Assembly: GCA_003171335.1 (NCBI GenBank)
Contig: PMYD01000068.1
Coordinates: forward strand, 1-35,185
Direction of reading: 5' to 3'
Source of the DNA: Phycisphaerales bacterium
GTDB lineage: Bacteria; Planctomycetota; Phycisphaerae; SM23-33; FEN-1343
Length of the DNA: 35,185 bases
Within the stretch, counting starts at the first letter, position 1. Each line of letters begins with the position of its first letter. Under the pieces are notes generated by a model. The model was not told the DNA's origin. It did not search any database and saw only the letters and a list, made by a program, of their open reading frames with translations. Made by a program: the position numbers and the translations under genes. Shown piece after piece: positions 7,948 through 15,666 of the stretch.

Positions 7948-9473
7948 GAATGGCGAGAATACATCGCGATCGGCGCGAAACCGCGGGGAACTTTCCCGGC
8001 CGCATCATCCGCCCGCGCGCAGAGGGCACGATTCTCATCGTGACGCTGTGGATTATCCTGGCGCTGACGGCGCTGCTGCTGACGTTGTCCCGGTCGATGC
8101 GTATCGAGGCGCAGTGCTCGGCCAATGCGCTGTCGGCGGCGCAGGCGGCGGCGGTGGAGCAGGGGGCCATGCAGTACGTGCTGTCGCGGGTGGATGGACT
8201 GGCAGGCGATATCCCCGATGAGGCCAACACGCCCTGCCAGGCGGTGCGCGTGGGCAATGGAGCGTTCTGGATCCTGCGCTGCGACGGCGATGGGACGCAA
8301 TACACCTATGGCATCACCGATGAGGCCTCCAAGCTGAACCTCAACACAGCTTCCCTGTACATGTTGACCCTGCTGCCCGGCATGGACACCGACCTGGCGC
8401 CGGCGCTGGTGGACTGGCGCAGCCCGGCCGCCACGAATACCCCGGGCGGGGCCGAGAGCGATTATTACTTGCTTCTGGATGACCCGTACTACTGCAAGAA
8501 CGCGCCCTTGGAGACGATCGAGGAGTTGATGCTGGTGAAGGATTTCACGCCGGATGTCGTCTTCGGAGAAGATTACAACCGCAACGGCTACCTGGACGAC
8601 AACGAGAACGACGGCTCCGCCTCCGAACCCAACGACAACGCCGACGGGCATCTCGACCGCGGGCCGTACGCGTACGGCACGGTGTACAGCGCCGAGCCGC
8701 GAACCAGCGCCTCGGGGGCAAGGCAGGTGGATCTCAATACCGCCTCCACCACGGCGTTGGAGACTGCTTTGTCCACGGTTCTTTCCAGCAGCCGGGCAAT
8801 GGAAATTGCCCAGGCGACTGTGTCGCTGCGGCTGAATACCAGTCCGGGCGCCAGGCAAAGCGGCTTCCTCAACTTGATCGACTTCTACTTCCGGGCCAGT
8901 TCATCGCCGGCCGCCCGACTGACCATGGATGAATTCCTCCAGATTGCGGATCTTGTAACGGTAAGTACTTCTACGGCCAGTGCCGCCAGCCGCCCTTCCA
9001 GCAGCGCTTCGAGCGCAGCGGCCGCTACCGCTCTGGTGCAGGGCAAGATAAACGTCAACACGGCGCCGGCGGCGGTGCTGTCGTGCCTGCCTGGATTGAC
9101 CGACTCTGATGTGCAGACGTTGATCGATTACCGAGCCAACTCGGGCAACGATCTGACGACCATCGCCTGGGTCGCCGATGCGCTCAAGTCGCAACGGGCC
9201 AAAGCCGTCGGCATCGGCGGGCTCATCACGACCCGCGCCTACCAGTTCTCGGCCGATATCGTGGCCGTTTCCGGCGATGGCCGGGCGTTTCGACGCTGCC
9301 GCATCGTGGTGGATACGGCTCAGTCGGCCGTACCGCGCATTGTGTATCGGCAGGACATGACCGGATTGGGTTGGCCGCTGGACCAGGCAATTCTCGACCG
9401 CCTGCGGGCAGGCGACGGGATGGACAAGGTACTCCAGGAAACGGGGCAATTGGTACAGCAGTTGGTGCAATAG
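7944..9473 (+). CDS. gspK: tip pseudopilin GspK, enlarged
   Basis: GspK-type pseudopilin. After a 28-residue leader, the prepilin site G28|T29 opens a helix TILIVTLWIILALTALLL. Position +5 is Val, not Glu, the hallmark of GspK, the subunit that caps the pseudopilus. Two helix-hairpin-helix-like segments follow: KLNLNTASLYML at about 130 and KINVNTAPAAVL at about 369. Between them is an EF-hand-like loop, D210-x-N-x-N-G-x-L-D-x-x-E221 (DYNRNGYLDDNE), followed by a second Asp/Asn-rich run. At 509 residues it is clearly longer than the enterobacterial protein (roughly 320-330). ATG 7944 overlaps the gspJ stop by ATGA; a longer upstream reading runs inside gspJ and is rejected. Confidence 0.92.
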   Translation: MRMARIHRDRRETAGNFPGRIIRPRAEGTILIVTLWIILALTALLLTLSRSMRIEAQCSANALSAAQAAAVEQGAMQYVLSRVDGLAGDIPDEANTPCQAVRVGNGAFWILRCDGDGTQYTYGITDEASKLNLNTASLYMLTLLPGMDTDLAPALVDWRSPAATNTPGGAESDYYLLLDDPYYCKNAPLETIEELMLVKDFTPDVVFGEDYNRNGYLDDNENDGSASEPNDNADGHLDRGPYAYGTVYSAEPRTSASGARQVDLNTASTTALETALSTVLSSSRAMEIAQATVSLRLNTSPGARQSGFLNLIDFYFRASSSPAARLTMDEFLQIADLVTVSTSTASAASRPSSSASSAAAATALVQGKINVNTAPAAVLSCLPGLTDSDVQTLIDYRANSGNDLTTIAWVADALKSQRAKAVGIGGLITTRAYQFSADIVAVSGDGRAFRRCRIVVDTAQSAVPRIVYRQDMTGLGWPLDQAILDRLRAGDGMDKVLQETGQLVQQLVQ

Positions 9474-10889
9474 ATGAGAATGACGCGAACCATGTTGGGT
9501 ATTGCCGTGTCGCCGCGACGCTGTGTGCTGGCCGAGGTCACCGCGGGGCGAGCCGGTGCGGTCGTGCTGCGGCGGTCCTGGGAAGTGAAGATCGAATCGC
9601 GGGACGGCGCGCTGGACTGGGCGGCCCTGGGCAGCCAGATCCGCCACACGCTGCGGGAGCAGCGATTCTCCGTTTCGCGGTGCATCGTTGGCCTGGATGC
9701 GGCCTGGGTGGTGGCCAAGCCCAAGACTCTGGGCCCCACTCCGCCGGCGGCGCTGGCCGGCGTGATGAGATTAGCCATCGAGCGTGAGTTCGCTTCTGGC
9801 AGCGAGGGCTACATCTTCGACTACGTCCCCCCGCCGGACACGAAGGGTGAATCGATCGCCCTGCTCCTGGCCGGCTCGCGTGCGGTGGTCGAGGGCGTGG
9901 CGGCGATGACCCAGGCGGCCGGGCTGACGATGCTGGGAGTCACCTGTTCCAGCTTGGTTTTGGCCGCGGCCGCGGGGGCTGACGGCGGCGACCAGGCGGT
10001 GCTGCATCTTTCAGAAGATGGCGCTGAGCTCGCGGTGCGCGCTGTGAATGGCTGGCCGGCGCTCTGTCGGCTGACTGGGCCGGCCAAAGGGTCGATCGCG
10101 CCATCCATCGAGGATGCCCGGCGTGTGCTGGCCCTGTTGCCGGCGCGGGCCCAAGCGGGACCGCGCCAGTTGCTCCTGTGCGATGAACTGGGGCTGGATA
10201 GTTCGGCCCAGGCGCAGCTTGCCGGGCGGCTGGGTCTGCCGCTGAAGCTGTGCCGGCTGCCCGAGGACCTGGGATTGGTCAAGGGCGAAGCCCTGGCGGC
10301 CGTGCCCGTTGCCCAGGCGGCGGCGCTGGCGGCCGAGGCGATCTCCGGCCGGGCCTTGAGAGTGGATTTTACGCATTCCCGCCTGGCGCCGGCCAAGCCG
10401 TTGGGGCGGCGCCGCAAGATCCTCATGGCGTGCGGCGGGGCGGCGGTGCTCGTGGCCGGCGCCATCTGGTTTGCCGCCGACTGGTGGTGCTGCACCCGCG
10501 CTGCGGACGACCTGACGCTTCAGATTGCGCAACTGAAGCCAGCCGTCTCCTCGGCCCGGGTCATGGCCGACAACGTCAATTTCGCCCGCGGCTGGTACGA
10601 CCATCGGCCTTCCGTGCTGGAATGTCTGCGCCTGGTGACCAACGCATTCCCCGAGCGGGCGCAGGCCTGGGCGACGAATATTTCCATCCGCGAGGAGAAG
10701 GCGGAGAAGAAAGCGGTGAAGCTCAGCGGCAAGTGCGAGAGTGAGGCGGTGGGCTTGCAGATCCTGGACAACCTCATGGCCTGCCCGCGTTTCACGAGCG
10801 TTACCGGCGCCGTCTCCAGCCGCCGCGTGGCCGCCAACACGCCGGAATGGAGTTTCGAAATCGGTTTTGAATACGTTCCCGAGCGATAA
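9474..10889 (+). CDS. gspL: type II secretion protein GspL-like (PilM/PilN-like fusion)
   Basis: Inner-membrane protein linking the GspE ATPase to the pseudopilus platform. The first 310 residues look like the actin-fold domain shared by GspL and PilM (start TMLGIAVSPRRCVLAEV, with an alternating beta/Gly pattern). A membrane span follows at about 313-333 (ILMACGGAAVLVAGAIWFAA), and then a periplasmic ferredoxin-like part similar to PilN/GspL C-termini. It starts directly after the gspK stop (no gap) and is followed two bases later by the GspM-like gene, the normal L-M order. Sequence similarity of GspL proteins is low between phyla, so the call rests on topology and position. Confidence 0.82.
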   Translation: MRMTRTMLGIAVSPRRCVLAEVTAGRAGAVVLRRSWEVKIESRDGALDWAALGSQIRHTLREQRFSVSRCIVGLDAAWVVAKPKTLGPTPPAALAGVMRLAIEREFASGSEGYIFDYVPPPDTKGESIALLLAGSRAVVEGVAAMTQAAGLTMLGVTCSSLVLAAAAGADGGDQAVLHLSEDGAELAVRAVNGWPALCRLTGPAKGSIAPSIEDARRVLALLPARAQAGPRQLLLCDELGLDSSAQAQLAGRLGLPLKLCRLPEDLGLVKGEALAAVPVAQAAALAAEAISGRALRVDFTHSRLAPAKPLGRRRKILMACGGAAVLVAGAIWFAADWWCCTRAADDLTLQIAQLKPAVSSARVMADNVNFARGWYDHRPSVLECLRLVTNAFPERAQAWATNISIREEKAEKKAVKLSGKCESEAVGLQILDNLMACPRFTSVTGAVSSRRVAANTPEWSFEIGFEYVPER

Positions 10890-10891
10890 CC

Positions 10892-11476
10892 ATGGTTCTA
10901 AACAAACGAGAGCGATACGTTTTTCTGGGCACGGCCTGCCTGGTGGTGCTGCTGGGCGCTGACCGGCTGCTCGTGAAGCCGCTGCTGAAGGGGCGCACTG
11001 CAAGCCAGCAGGTATTGGAGGATCGCCAGAAACAACTGGCCGATGACCAGGCCCTGCTGGCGGGGCGCACCGGGCAACTGGCCCGCTGGAAGGCAATGCA
11101 GCCCAGCTTTCTGGCCAACCGCGCCGAGGCCGAAAACCAGATCCTCCACACCGTCAGCAATGCCGCGAAGGAGTCGGGGCTGACGATGACGTCCGTGCAC
11201 CCCGGAGGCACCGAGACCGGCCGCATGCCGCAGTACTCCTTCCAGGCCGTCGGCACGGGCTCCATGGCCCACATCTCGCGTTTCCTGTGGAATCTTCAGA
11301 TGGTTCAGGTGCCCTTGCGGATCACGGAGCTTCAGCTTTCCAGCCGCAAGGATGGCACGGACGATCTCGCGGTCGAGGTGCGATTCTCGACGCTGTGCCG
11401 CTCGGGGACCGCGCGGGGCTCCCAGGCGGCCAACGCCCAAGCCGCCCCCGCGCGGGCCGCGGAGGATGTGGAATGA
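10892..11476 (+). CDS. gspM: type II secretion protein GspM-like (PilO-like)
   Basis: 194-residue bitopic inner-membrane protein. A short cytoplasmic tail MVLNKRERY precedes the membrane span (about 9-24, FLGTACLVVLLGA), then a charged coiled-coil segment (about 35-65) and a small alpha/beta periplasmic domain, the GspM/PilO architecture. It lies two bases after the GspL-like gene and overlaps the next gene by ATGA. GspM partners GspL through the coiled coil and periplasmic domain. The C-terminus ends in an Ala-rich stretch. The call depends on topology and order. Confidence 0.78.
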   Translation: MVLNKRERYVFLGTACLVVLLGADRLLVKPLLKGRTASQQVLEDRQKQLADDQALLAGRTGQLARWKAMQPSFLANRAEAENQILHTVSNAAKESGLTMTSVHPGGTETGRMPQYSFQAVGTGSMAHISRFLWNLQMVQVPLRITELQLSSRKDGTDDLAVEVRFSTLCRSGTARGSQAANAQAAPARAAEDVE

Positions 11477-12294
11477 TGCGGCTGGCTGTCATCGCGATGA
11501 TCCTTGTGTCGCTTGCAATTCTGTCGGCGGCCGCAGCGCCGTCGTCTTCATCGCCGCAAAGCCGCTTGGCAACCTCTTCGGCTCCGCAAGGCGCGGCGGC
11601 TTCTTCGCCAGCCATTGGGAATCGGCCTTCGCCGACGGCGGTGAGCCAACACGATGGTCCAGGAATCGCCGCCTCGCGTCCGTCCACCCGCTCGGCGGCG
11701 AGCCAGCCGGGCAGTACACCCACGGGCGCAGCCCCACGGGCCGGGCGATTCGCTTCGCGCGGCGCACGAGGCGGCGCCGGCGGCGGGGCCAGTCCGCAAT
11801 CGCAACCGTATCTGACCCCCGCGGCATCGTGGGATAGTTACCGCATCCTGGCCGACAAGAACATGTTCCTGAAAGACCGCACTCGCGCGGGGCGGGGACG
11901 CGGGCGGCCGGGCCGGCCCGATACGCGCACGGACGAGGAATGCCTGACCCTGACGGGCGTCGTCTGGCAGGGGCGGCAGTGGGTGGCCTTCTTTGAAGAT
12001 GCCCGCGACGGCCATGTGCAGCGAGCCGCGACGGGCGATGCCGTATGCCATGGCACCGTGGCGGGGATGACCCTGGACTCGGTGCAGTATTCGACGGACC
12101 AGACCACGACCGCCGTGCCGGTGGGCAATACGCTGGCAGGCACAGCGGCGGCCTCCTCGCCGGCGGCCACGGCCAGCGGGCCCGCCGAGGCGGCGGCATC
12201 GCAGCCGGCCAGCGGTGAGGCCGTCAGTTCCCCGGCCGCCAATGATGTCCTTGAACGCATGCGACAGCGACGTGCACAGGAAGAAAGCCAATGA
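11473..12294 (+). CDS. GspC/PilP-like connector protein (HR-type domain)
   Basis: 273-residue exported or anchored protein. It has an N-terminal hydrophobic segment (about 4-22), then roughly 90 Ser/Ala/Pro-rich residues that are probably a flexible linker, and a compact domain (about 116-225) starting SYRILADKNMFLKDR. The domain contains LTGVVWQGRQWVAFFED and AGMTLDSVQYS. A phrase like 'F-L-x-G-V, then the product's effect on an outer protein, G-D x-V x-G' is typical of the homology region of GspC and of PilP, which dock the inner platform onto the secretin. Position right before gspD supports this role. A second Ala/Ser-rich stretch follows. Start ATG 11473 overlaps the GspM stop by ATGA. 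I leave the gene symbol blank because C versus P cannot be separated here. Confidence 0.68.
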   Translation: MMRLAVIAMILVSLAILSAAAAPSSSSPQSRLATSSAPQGAAASSPAIGNRPSPTAVSQHDGPGIAASRPSTRSAASQPGSTPTGAAPRAGRFASRGARGGAGGGASPQSQPYLTPAASWDSYRILADKNMFLKDRTRAGRGRGRPGRPDTRTDEECLTLTGVVWQGRQWVAFFEDARDGHVQRAATGDAVCHGTVAGMTLDSVQYSTDQTTTAVPVGNTLAGTAAASSPAATASGPAEAAASQPASGEAVSSPAANDVLERMRQRRAQEESQ

Positions 12295-15110
12295 GTCTAA
12301 ACAGTACAATTTCGGCGATTCTGGGCGGCTCTCGACCCCATGGGCGCAAGCTACTCTGGGCGCTGGCCCTGGTGACGGTGAGCCTGCTGGTCATTCTGCT
12401 CTTCGTGTACGCCGCCAACGCGCAGGCGCCGGCGCCGGCCGATCAGGCCCCGCCGCCACCGCCGCCAGGGGCGGCGCCGCCGCCGGGCGCGGAAGGGCCA
12501 GGCGCGCAGCTTCCGCCGCAAGGCGACAATGCGGATTCGACTTCGGTGGCTGCCGCGCAGAGTCAGCCCGCAGACACGCAGCCGGCCCAGACCCAGCCGG
12601 CCGCACAAACCCGCCCGGCGAGTCGCCCGGCCTCGCGCCCCACGACCAGCTCAGCGCCCGTGCTGCCCGATCCGGTCCAGGGTCCGTTGCTGCTGAATTT
12701 CCAGGATGCCAGCGTGGACACGGTGCTGCAATATCTCTCCGAGGCCGCCGGCATGGTGATCGTGAAGGTGACGCGCATCGAGGGCCGCATCACCCTGGTC
12801 AGCCGCCAGCCGGTCAGCGTGGACGAGGCCGTCGACCTGCTCGACAGCGTGCTGGCCACGCGCGGCGGCGCCATCGTGCGCAACGGCCGCACGCTCAAGA
12901 TCGTGGCGTCCGACCAGGCCCGGCGCGAGCTGATTCCTGTCCGCTCCGGCAATGATCCCAAACTGATTCCGGTTTCCGACCGCGTGATCACGCAGATCAT
13001 TCCCATCCGTTACGCCGATGCCGTCAAGCTCAAGACGGATTTGAATACGCTGATGCCCGAGGGCGCGGATGTGGCGGCCAACGCCGCTTCCAACACGCTC
13101 ATCCTCACCAGTACGGAGGCGAACGTCCATCGAATCGTCGAGATCATCAGCTCCATCGACGTGCACCTGTCGGAGGTGCAGCAGGTGCGGGTGTTCCAGC
13201 TCAAATACGCCAATGCGGCCAGCGCCGCGCGGCTGATCACGGACATCTTCCGCACCGACAACGCCAGCAATGCGGCGGGGGGGGCGGCCCTGGCCAATCT
13301 GCGCCGCTTCGTGCGCGGCGGCGGCGGCCCCGGCGGCATGGGGCCGTTCGGCGGCGGCGGCGCCGGTGCGACCCCGAACCCGCAGGACGACCAAGGCTCG
13401 CGCGCCGTCAAGGTGACCGCCTCGGCCGACGACCGCACCAACACGCTGGTCGTCTCGGCCCCGCCAGATTTGCTGAAGGTCATCGGCGAGGTCGTCGCGG
13501 AACTGGATGCCAACCCGACCGAACTCCAGGTGGTCAACGTCTACCTCGTTCGCAATGGCCAGGCCGTCAATATCGCCGCGGTGCTGAACAACGTGTTCGG
13601 CTGGTCGACGTCCACCTCCGGCACGCGCACCACCGGTTCAAACTCGAACAACAATGGCAATCGCAATACCTCGTCATTCGGTTCGAGCAGCGGGTTCGGC
13701 TCGAGCAGCGGGTTCGGCTCGGGCAACCGAACCGGGTCCAGCGGCGGCGGTTTTGGCGGTAGCGGCAGCTTTGGCAACAACGCTGCGATTAACCGCACTG
13801 CCTCCGGCACCACGAGCGGCAGCGGCACCCGTGCGCCTTCAGCCGGCTCCATCGCCACCGCTTCTGACCTCCAGGGTCAGGTGTATGTCGTGGCCGATTC
13901 GGACACCAACTCGCTGCTGGTGACTTCCTCCTCGACCAACTATCCGCGCGTCAAGACCATCCTTGAAGACCTGGATCGGCCGGTGCCGCAGGTGCTGATC
14001 AAGGTGCTCCTGGCCGAGGTGACCCATACCGACGGCGTGGATCTGGGCACTGAATTTGCCGCCTTCAATCTGCGGGCCAGCGGCAACGGCTCGGCGGGCG
14101 GCACGGGCTTCCTCGACATCTCCGCCAACCCGCCGGTGAGTCCCGCGAATTCGATGGTCGGGGCGGGGCAGGGATTCAGCGTGAACATTCTGGAACAAAA
14201 TGCCGGCGCCGCCTTGCGGGCGCTGGCCCAGACGACCAAGCTGGACATCCTCTCGCGGCCGTATATCCTCACCAGCGACAACCAGCCGGCGCAGATCGTC
14301 GTGGGCCAGGAAGTGCCCGTGCCCACCAATTCGATCATCAGCGACAGCGGGCAGGTGTCCAACAGTTATGTGTACAACCAGGTGGGCATCATCGTGAACG
14401 TCACGCCGCACATCAACCCGCAGGGGCTGGTGACGTTGGATGTGTACCCGGAAATCTCGACCGCGACGGGCGCGACGGTCGCCATCAGCAATACGGTGCA
14501 GGCCCCGCTCTTCGCCATCCGCTCGGCGCAGAGCCGCGTGGCCATCCGCGATGGGCAGACCATCGTCATCGGCGGCCTGATGGAAGACCGCGTCACCGAG
14601 AGCGTCGACAAGGTGCCGCTGCTGGGGGACATTCCCTTGGTGGGCAGCCTGTTCCGTCACACGGTCAAGAACAAAAGCAAGACCGAGTTGCTGATTTTCC
14701 TCACCCCGCACGTGGCCGAGGCGCCCGATCTGTTGCCGGGCATGTCCAAGGATGAGATCTCCGGTCTGAAGCTGACGCCCAAGGCCGTGGCCCCAGGCGT
14801 GTATGAGGAGCATATGCGCGGCCTGGAGCGCGGTGCCGCCAGCCGACCGGCGGATGCCAACGCGCCTGACAACACCTGGCAGCCGATGGGGCAGGACCTG
14901 CCGTCAAATCGCGCGCCGTCGCTTCCGCAGATCCAGCCGCCGCAAGATCAGCCGCCGCAGGATCAGCCGCCGGCCGATGGGACGCCGCCCGCCGCTACGC
15001 AGCAGGCCGCCCCGCCGGATGGCACGGTCCTGCAAAGCCAGGCGCCCGGAGCGCATGGGCAGCGCGTGGCGAGGGTCATCCCCTCGGAGGCGATGCATGA
15101 GAAGAACTGA
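12291..15110 (+). CDS. gspD: type II secretion outer-membrane secretin GspD
   Basis: Forms the outer-membrane channel. The 939 residues start with a long n-region and a signal helix (about 20-44), then a Pro/Gln/Ala-rich linker, and N0/N1/N2/N3 domains (N0 begins near LLNFQDASVDTVLQYLSEAAG; ring-building KH-like repeats include IIPIRYADAVKLKTDLNTL, VFQLKYANAASAARLI and VVNVYLVRNGQAVNIAAVL). The secretin beta-barrel domain runs about 565-805 (VLIKVLLAEVTHTDG, VPVPTNS, VGIIVNVTPHINPQGLV, ending LLIFLTPHV). A Ser/Gly/Phe low-complexity insert sits in the third N-domain region and a Pro/Gln-rich tail follows residue 805. The usual length is about 650-750, so the linkers account for the excess. 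ATG 12291 overlaps the preceding stop by ATGA. Confidence 0.96.
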   Translation: MSLNSTISAILGGSRPHGRKLLWALALVTVSLLVILLFVYAANAQAPAPADQAPPPPPPGAAPPPGAEGPGAQLPPQGDNADSTSVAAAQSQPADTQPAQTQPAAQTRPASRPASRPTTSSAPVLPDPVQGPLLLNFQDASVDTVLQYLSEAAGMVIVKVTRIEGRITLVSRQPVSVDEAVDLLDSVLATRGGAIVRNGRTLKIVASDQARRELIPVRSGNDPKLIPVSDRVITQIIPIRYADAVKLKTDLNTLMPEGADVAANAASNTLILTSTEANVHRIVEIISSIDVHLSEVQQVRVFQLKYANAASAARLITDIFRTDNASNAAGGAALANLRRFVRGGGGPGGMGPFGGGGAGATPNPQDDQGSRAVKVTASADDRTNTLVVSAPPDLLKVIGEVVAELDANPTELQVVNVYLVRNGQAVNIAAVLNNVFGWSTSTSGTRTTGSNSNNNGNRNTSSFGSSSGFGSSSGFGSGNRTGSSGGGFGGSGSFGNNAAINRTASGTTSGSGTRAPSAGSIATASDLQGQVYVVADSDTNSLLVTSSSTNYPRVKTILEDLDRPVPQVLIKVLLAEVTHTDGVDLGTEFAAFNLRASGNGSAGGTGFLDISANPPVSPANSMVGAGQGFSVNILEQNAGAALRALAQTTKLDILSRPYILTSDNQPAQIVVGQEVPVPTNSIISDSGQVSNSYVYNQVGIIVNVTPHINPQGLVTLDVYPEISTATGATVAISNTVQAPLFAIRSAQSRVAIRDGQTIVIGGLMEDRVTESVDKVPLLGDIPLVGSLFRHTVKNKSKTELLIFLTPHVAEAPDLLPGMSKDEISGLKLTPKAVAPGVYEEHMRGLERGAASRPADANAPDNTWQPMGQDLPSNRAPSLPQIQPPQDQPPQDQPPADGTPPAATQQAAPPDGTVLQSQAPGAHGQRVARVIPSEAMHEKN
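13677..13730 (+). repeat. 18-bp tandem repeat inside gspD
   Basis: About two and a half copies of an 18-base unit (13677-13694, 13695-13712, then a degenerate copy) encode FGSSSG repeats in a Gly/Ser linker of the secretin's N-terminal ring region. The first two copies differ at one base. Confidence 0.75.
14930..14973 (+). repeat. 15-bp tandem repeat in the gspD tail
   Basis: About three copies of a 15-base unit (GATCAGCCGCCGCAG type) encode the QPPQD repeats in the Pro/Gln-rich C-terminal tail of the secretin. Confidence 0.7.
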
Positions 15111-15579
15111 TCGCGAGAATACCGCCGGTGACGCCAGTTCGCCTGTGGCTGGCCGCGTCGTGGGCCTCCTCTGTGCGGCGGCGCTGGCCCTGTGCTTCGC
15201 ACTGGCATCCTGCGCCCAGCCGTCCGCGGCGACCCGGCCCGCGGCAACGGGCGCAACGGCCCTGGATGAATGCGCCGACCGGCTGCACGACGTGAGCGGC
15301 ATGCTGCTTCTATTTTACCAGTCCCACCATCGGCTGCCCCAGAGCCTCGAGGAATTCAAGGCGGCCCAGTCGGGCCTGCCGCCCTTAACCTGCCCTGGCA
15401 GCGGGGCGCCGTTCATCTGGCGGCCGGAAGGGCCCCCCGTGCCGGGCCAGAAATACGATGTGTTGCTCGCCGAGCCGGTTCACAACGGCAAGCGCTGGGC
15501 CATCGTGGCCCAGGTTGTCGAGCCGGGCAGTCCGCTGACGTTGCGCGTCAGCCTGCTGCCGGTCAAGCCGGCAAAATGA
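15097..15579 (+). CDS. small putative lipoprotein at the end of the secretion operon
   Basis: 160-residue protein with a lipoprotein signal: hydrophobic residues about 20-37 and lipobox LASC with the lipidated Cys39. The mature part (residues about 60-155) has LLLFYQSHHRLPQSLEEFKAA, then CPGSGAPFIW and YDVLLAEPVHNGKRW, a pattern like the C-terminal part of pseudopilin-type or other periplasmic substrate-like proteins; I do not recognise a specific family. ATG 15097 overlaps the last 14 bases of gspD and has GGAGG six bases before it (15086-15090). Membership of the operon suggests a pilotin or secretin-associated lipoprotein role, but this is only positional. A convergent hairpin follows. Confidence 0.75.
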   Translation: MRRTDRENTAGDASSPVAGRVVGLLCAAALALCFALASCAQPSAATRPAATGATALDECADRLHDVSGMLLLFYQSHHRLPQSLEEFKAAQSGLPPLTCPGSGAPFIWRPEGPPVPGQKYDVLLAEPVHNGKRWAIVAQVVEPGSPLTLRVSLLPVKPAK

Positions 15580-15602
15580 CGGCGGGCCGTTTCTCGCGGC
15601 CC

Positions 15603-15650
15603 CATGCCCACCCGCCTTGGCCGCCGAGGCGGCCCAGGCGTGAGGGCATG
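15603..15650. terminator. convergent hairpin between the secretion operon and the kinase gene
   Basis: CATGCCC (15603-15609) pairs with GGGCATG (15644-15650), enclosing a second stem, 15613-15625 with 15628-15640, matched at 12 of 13 positions. It lies between two converging genes and would fold on either strand, so it may be a bidirectional terminator. No clear T-run on either side. Confidence 0.5.
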
Positions 15651-15666
15651 CCACCGGAGCCCAGTT

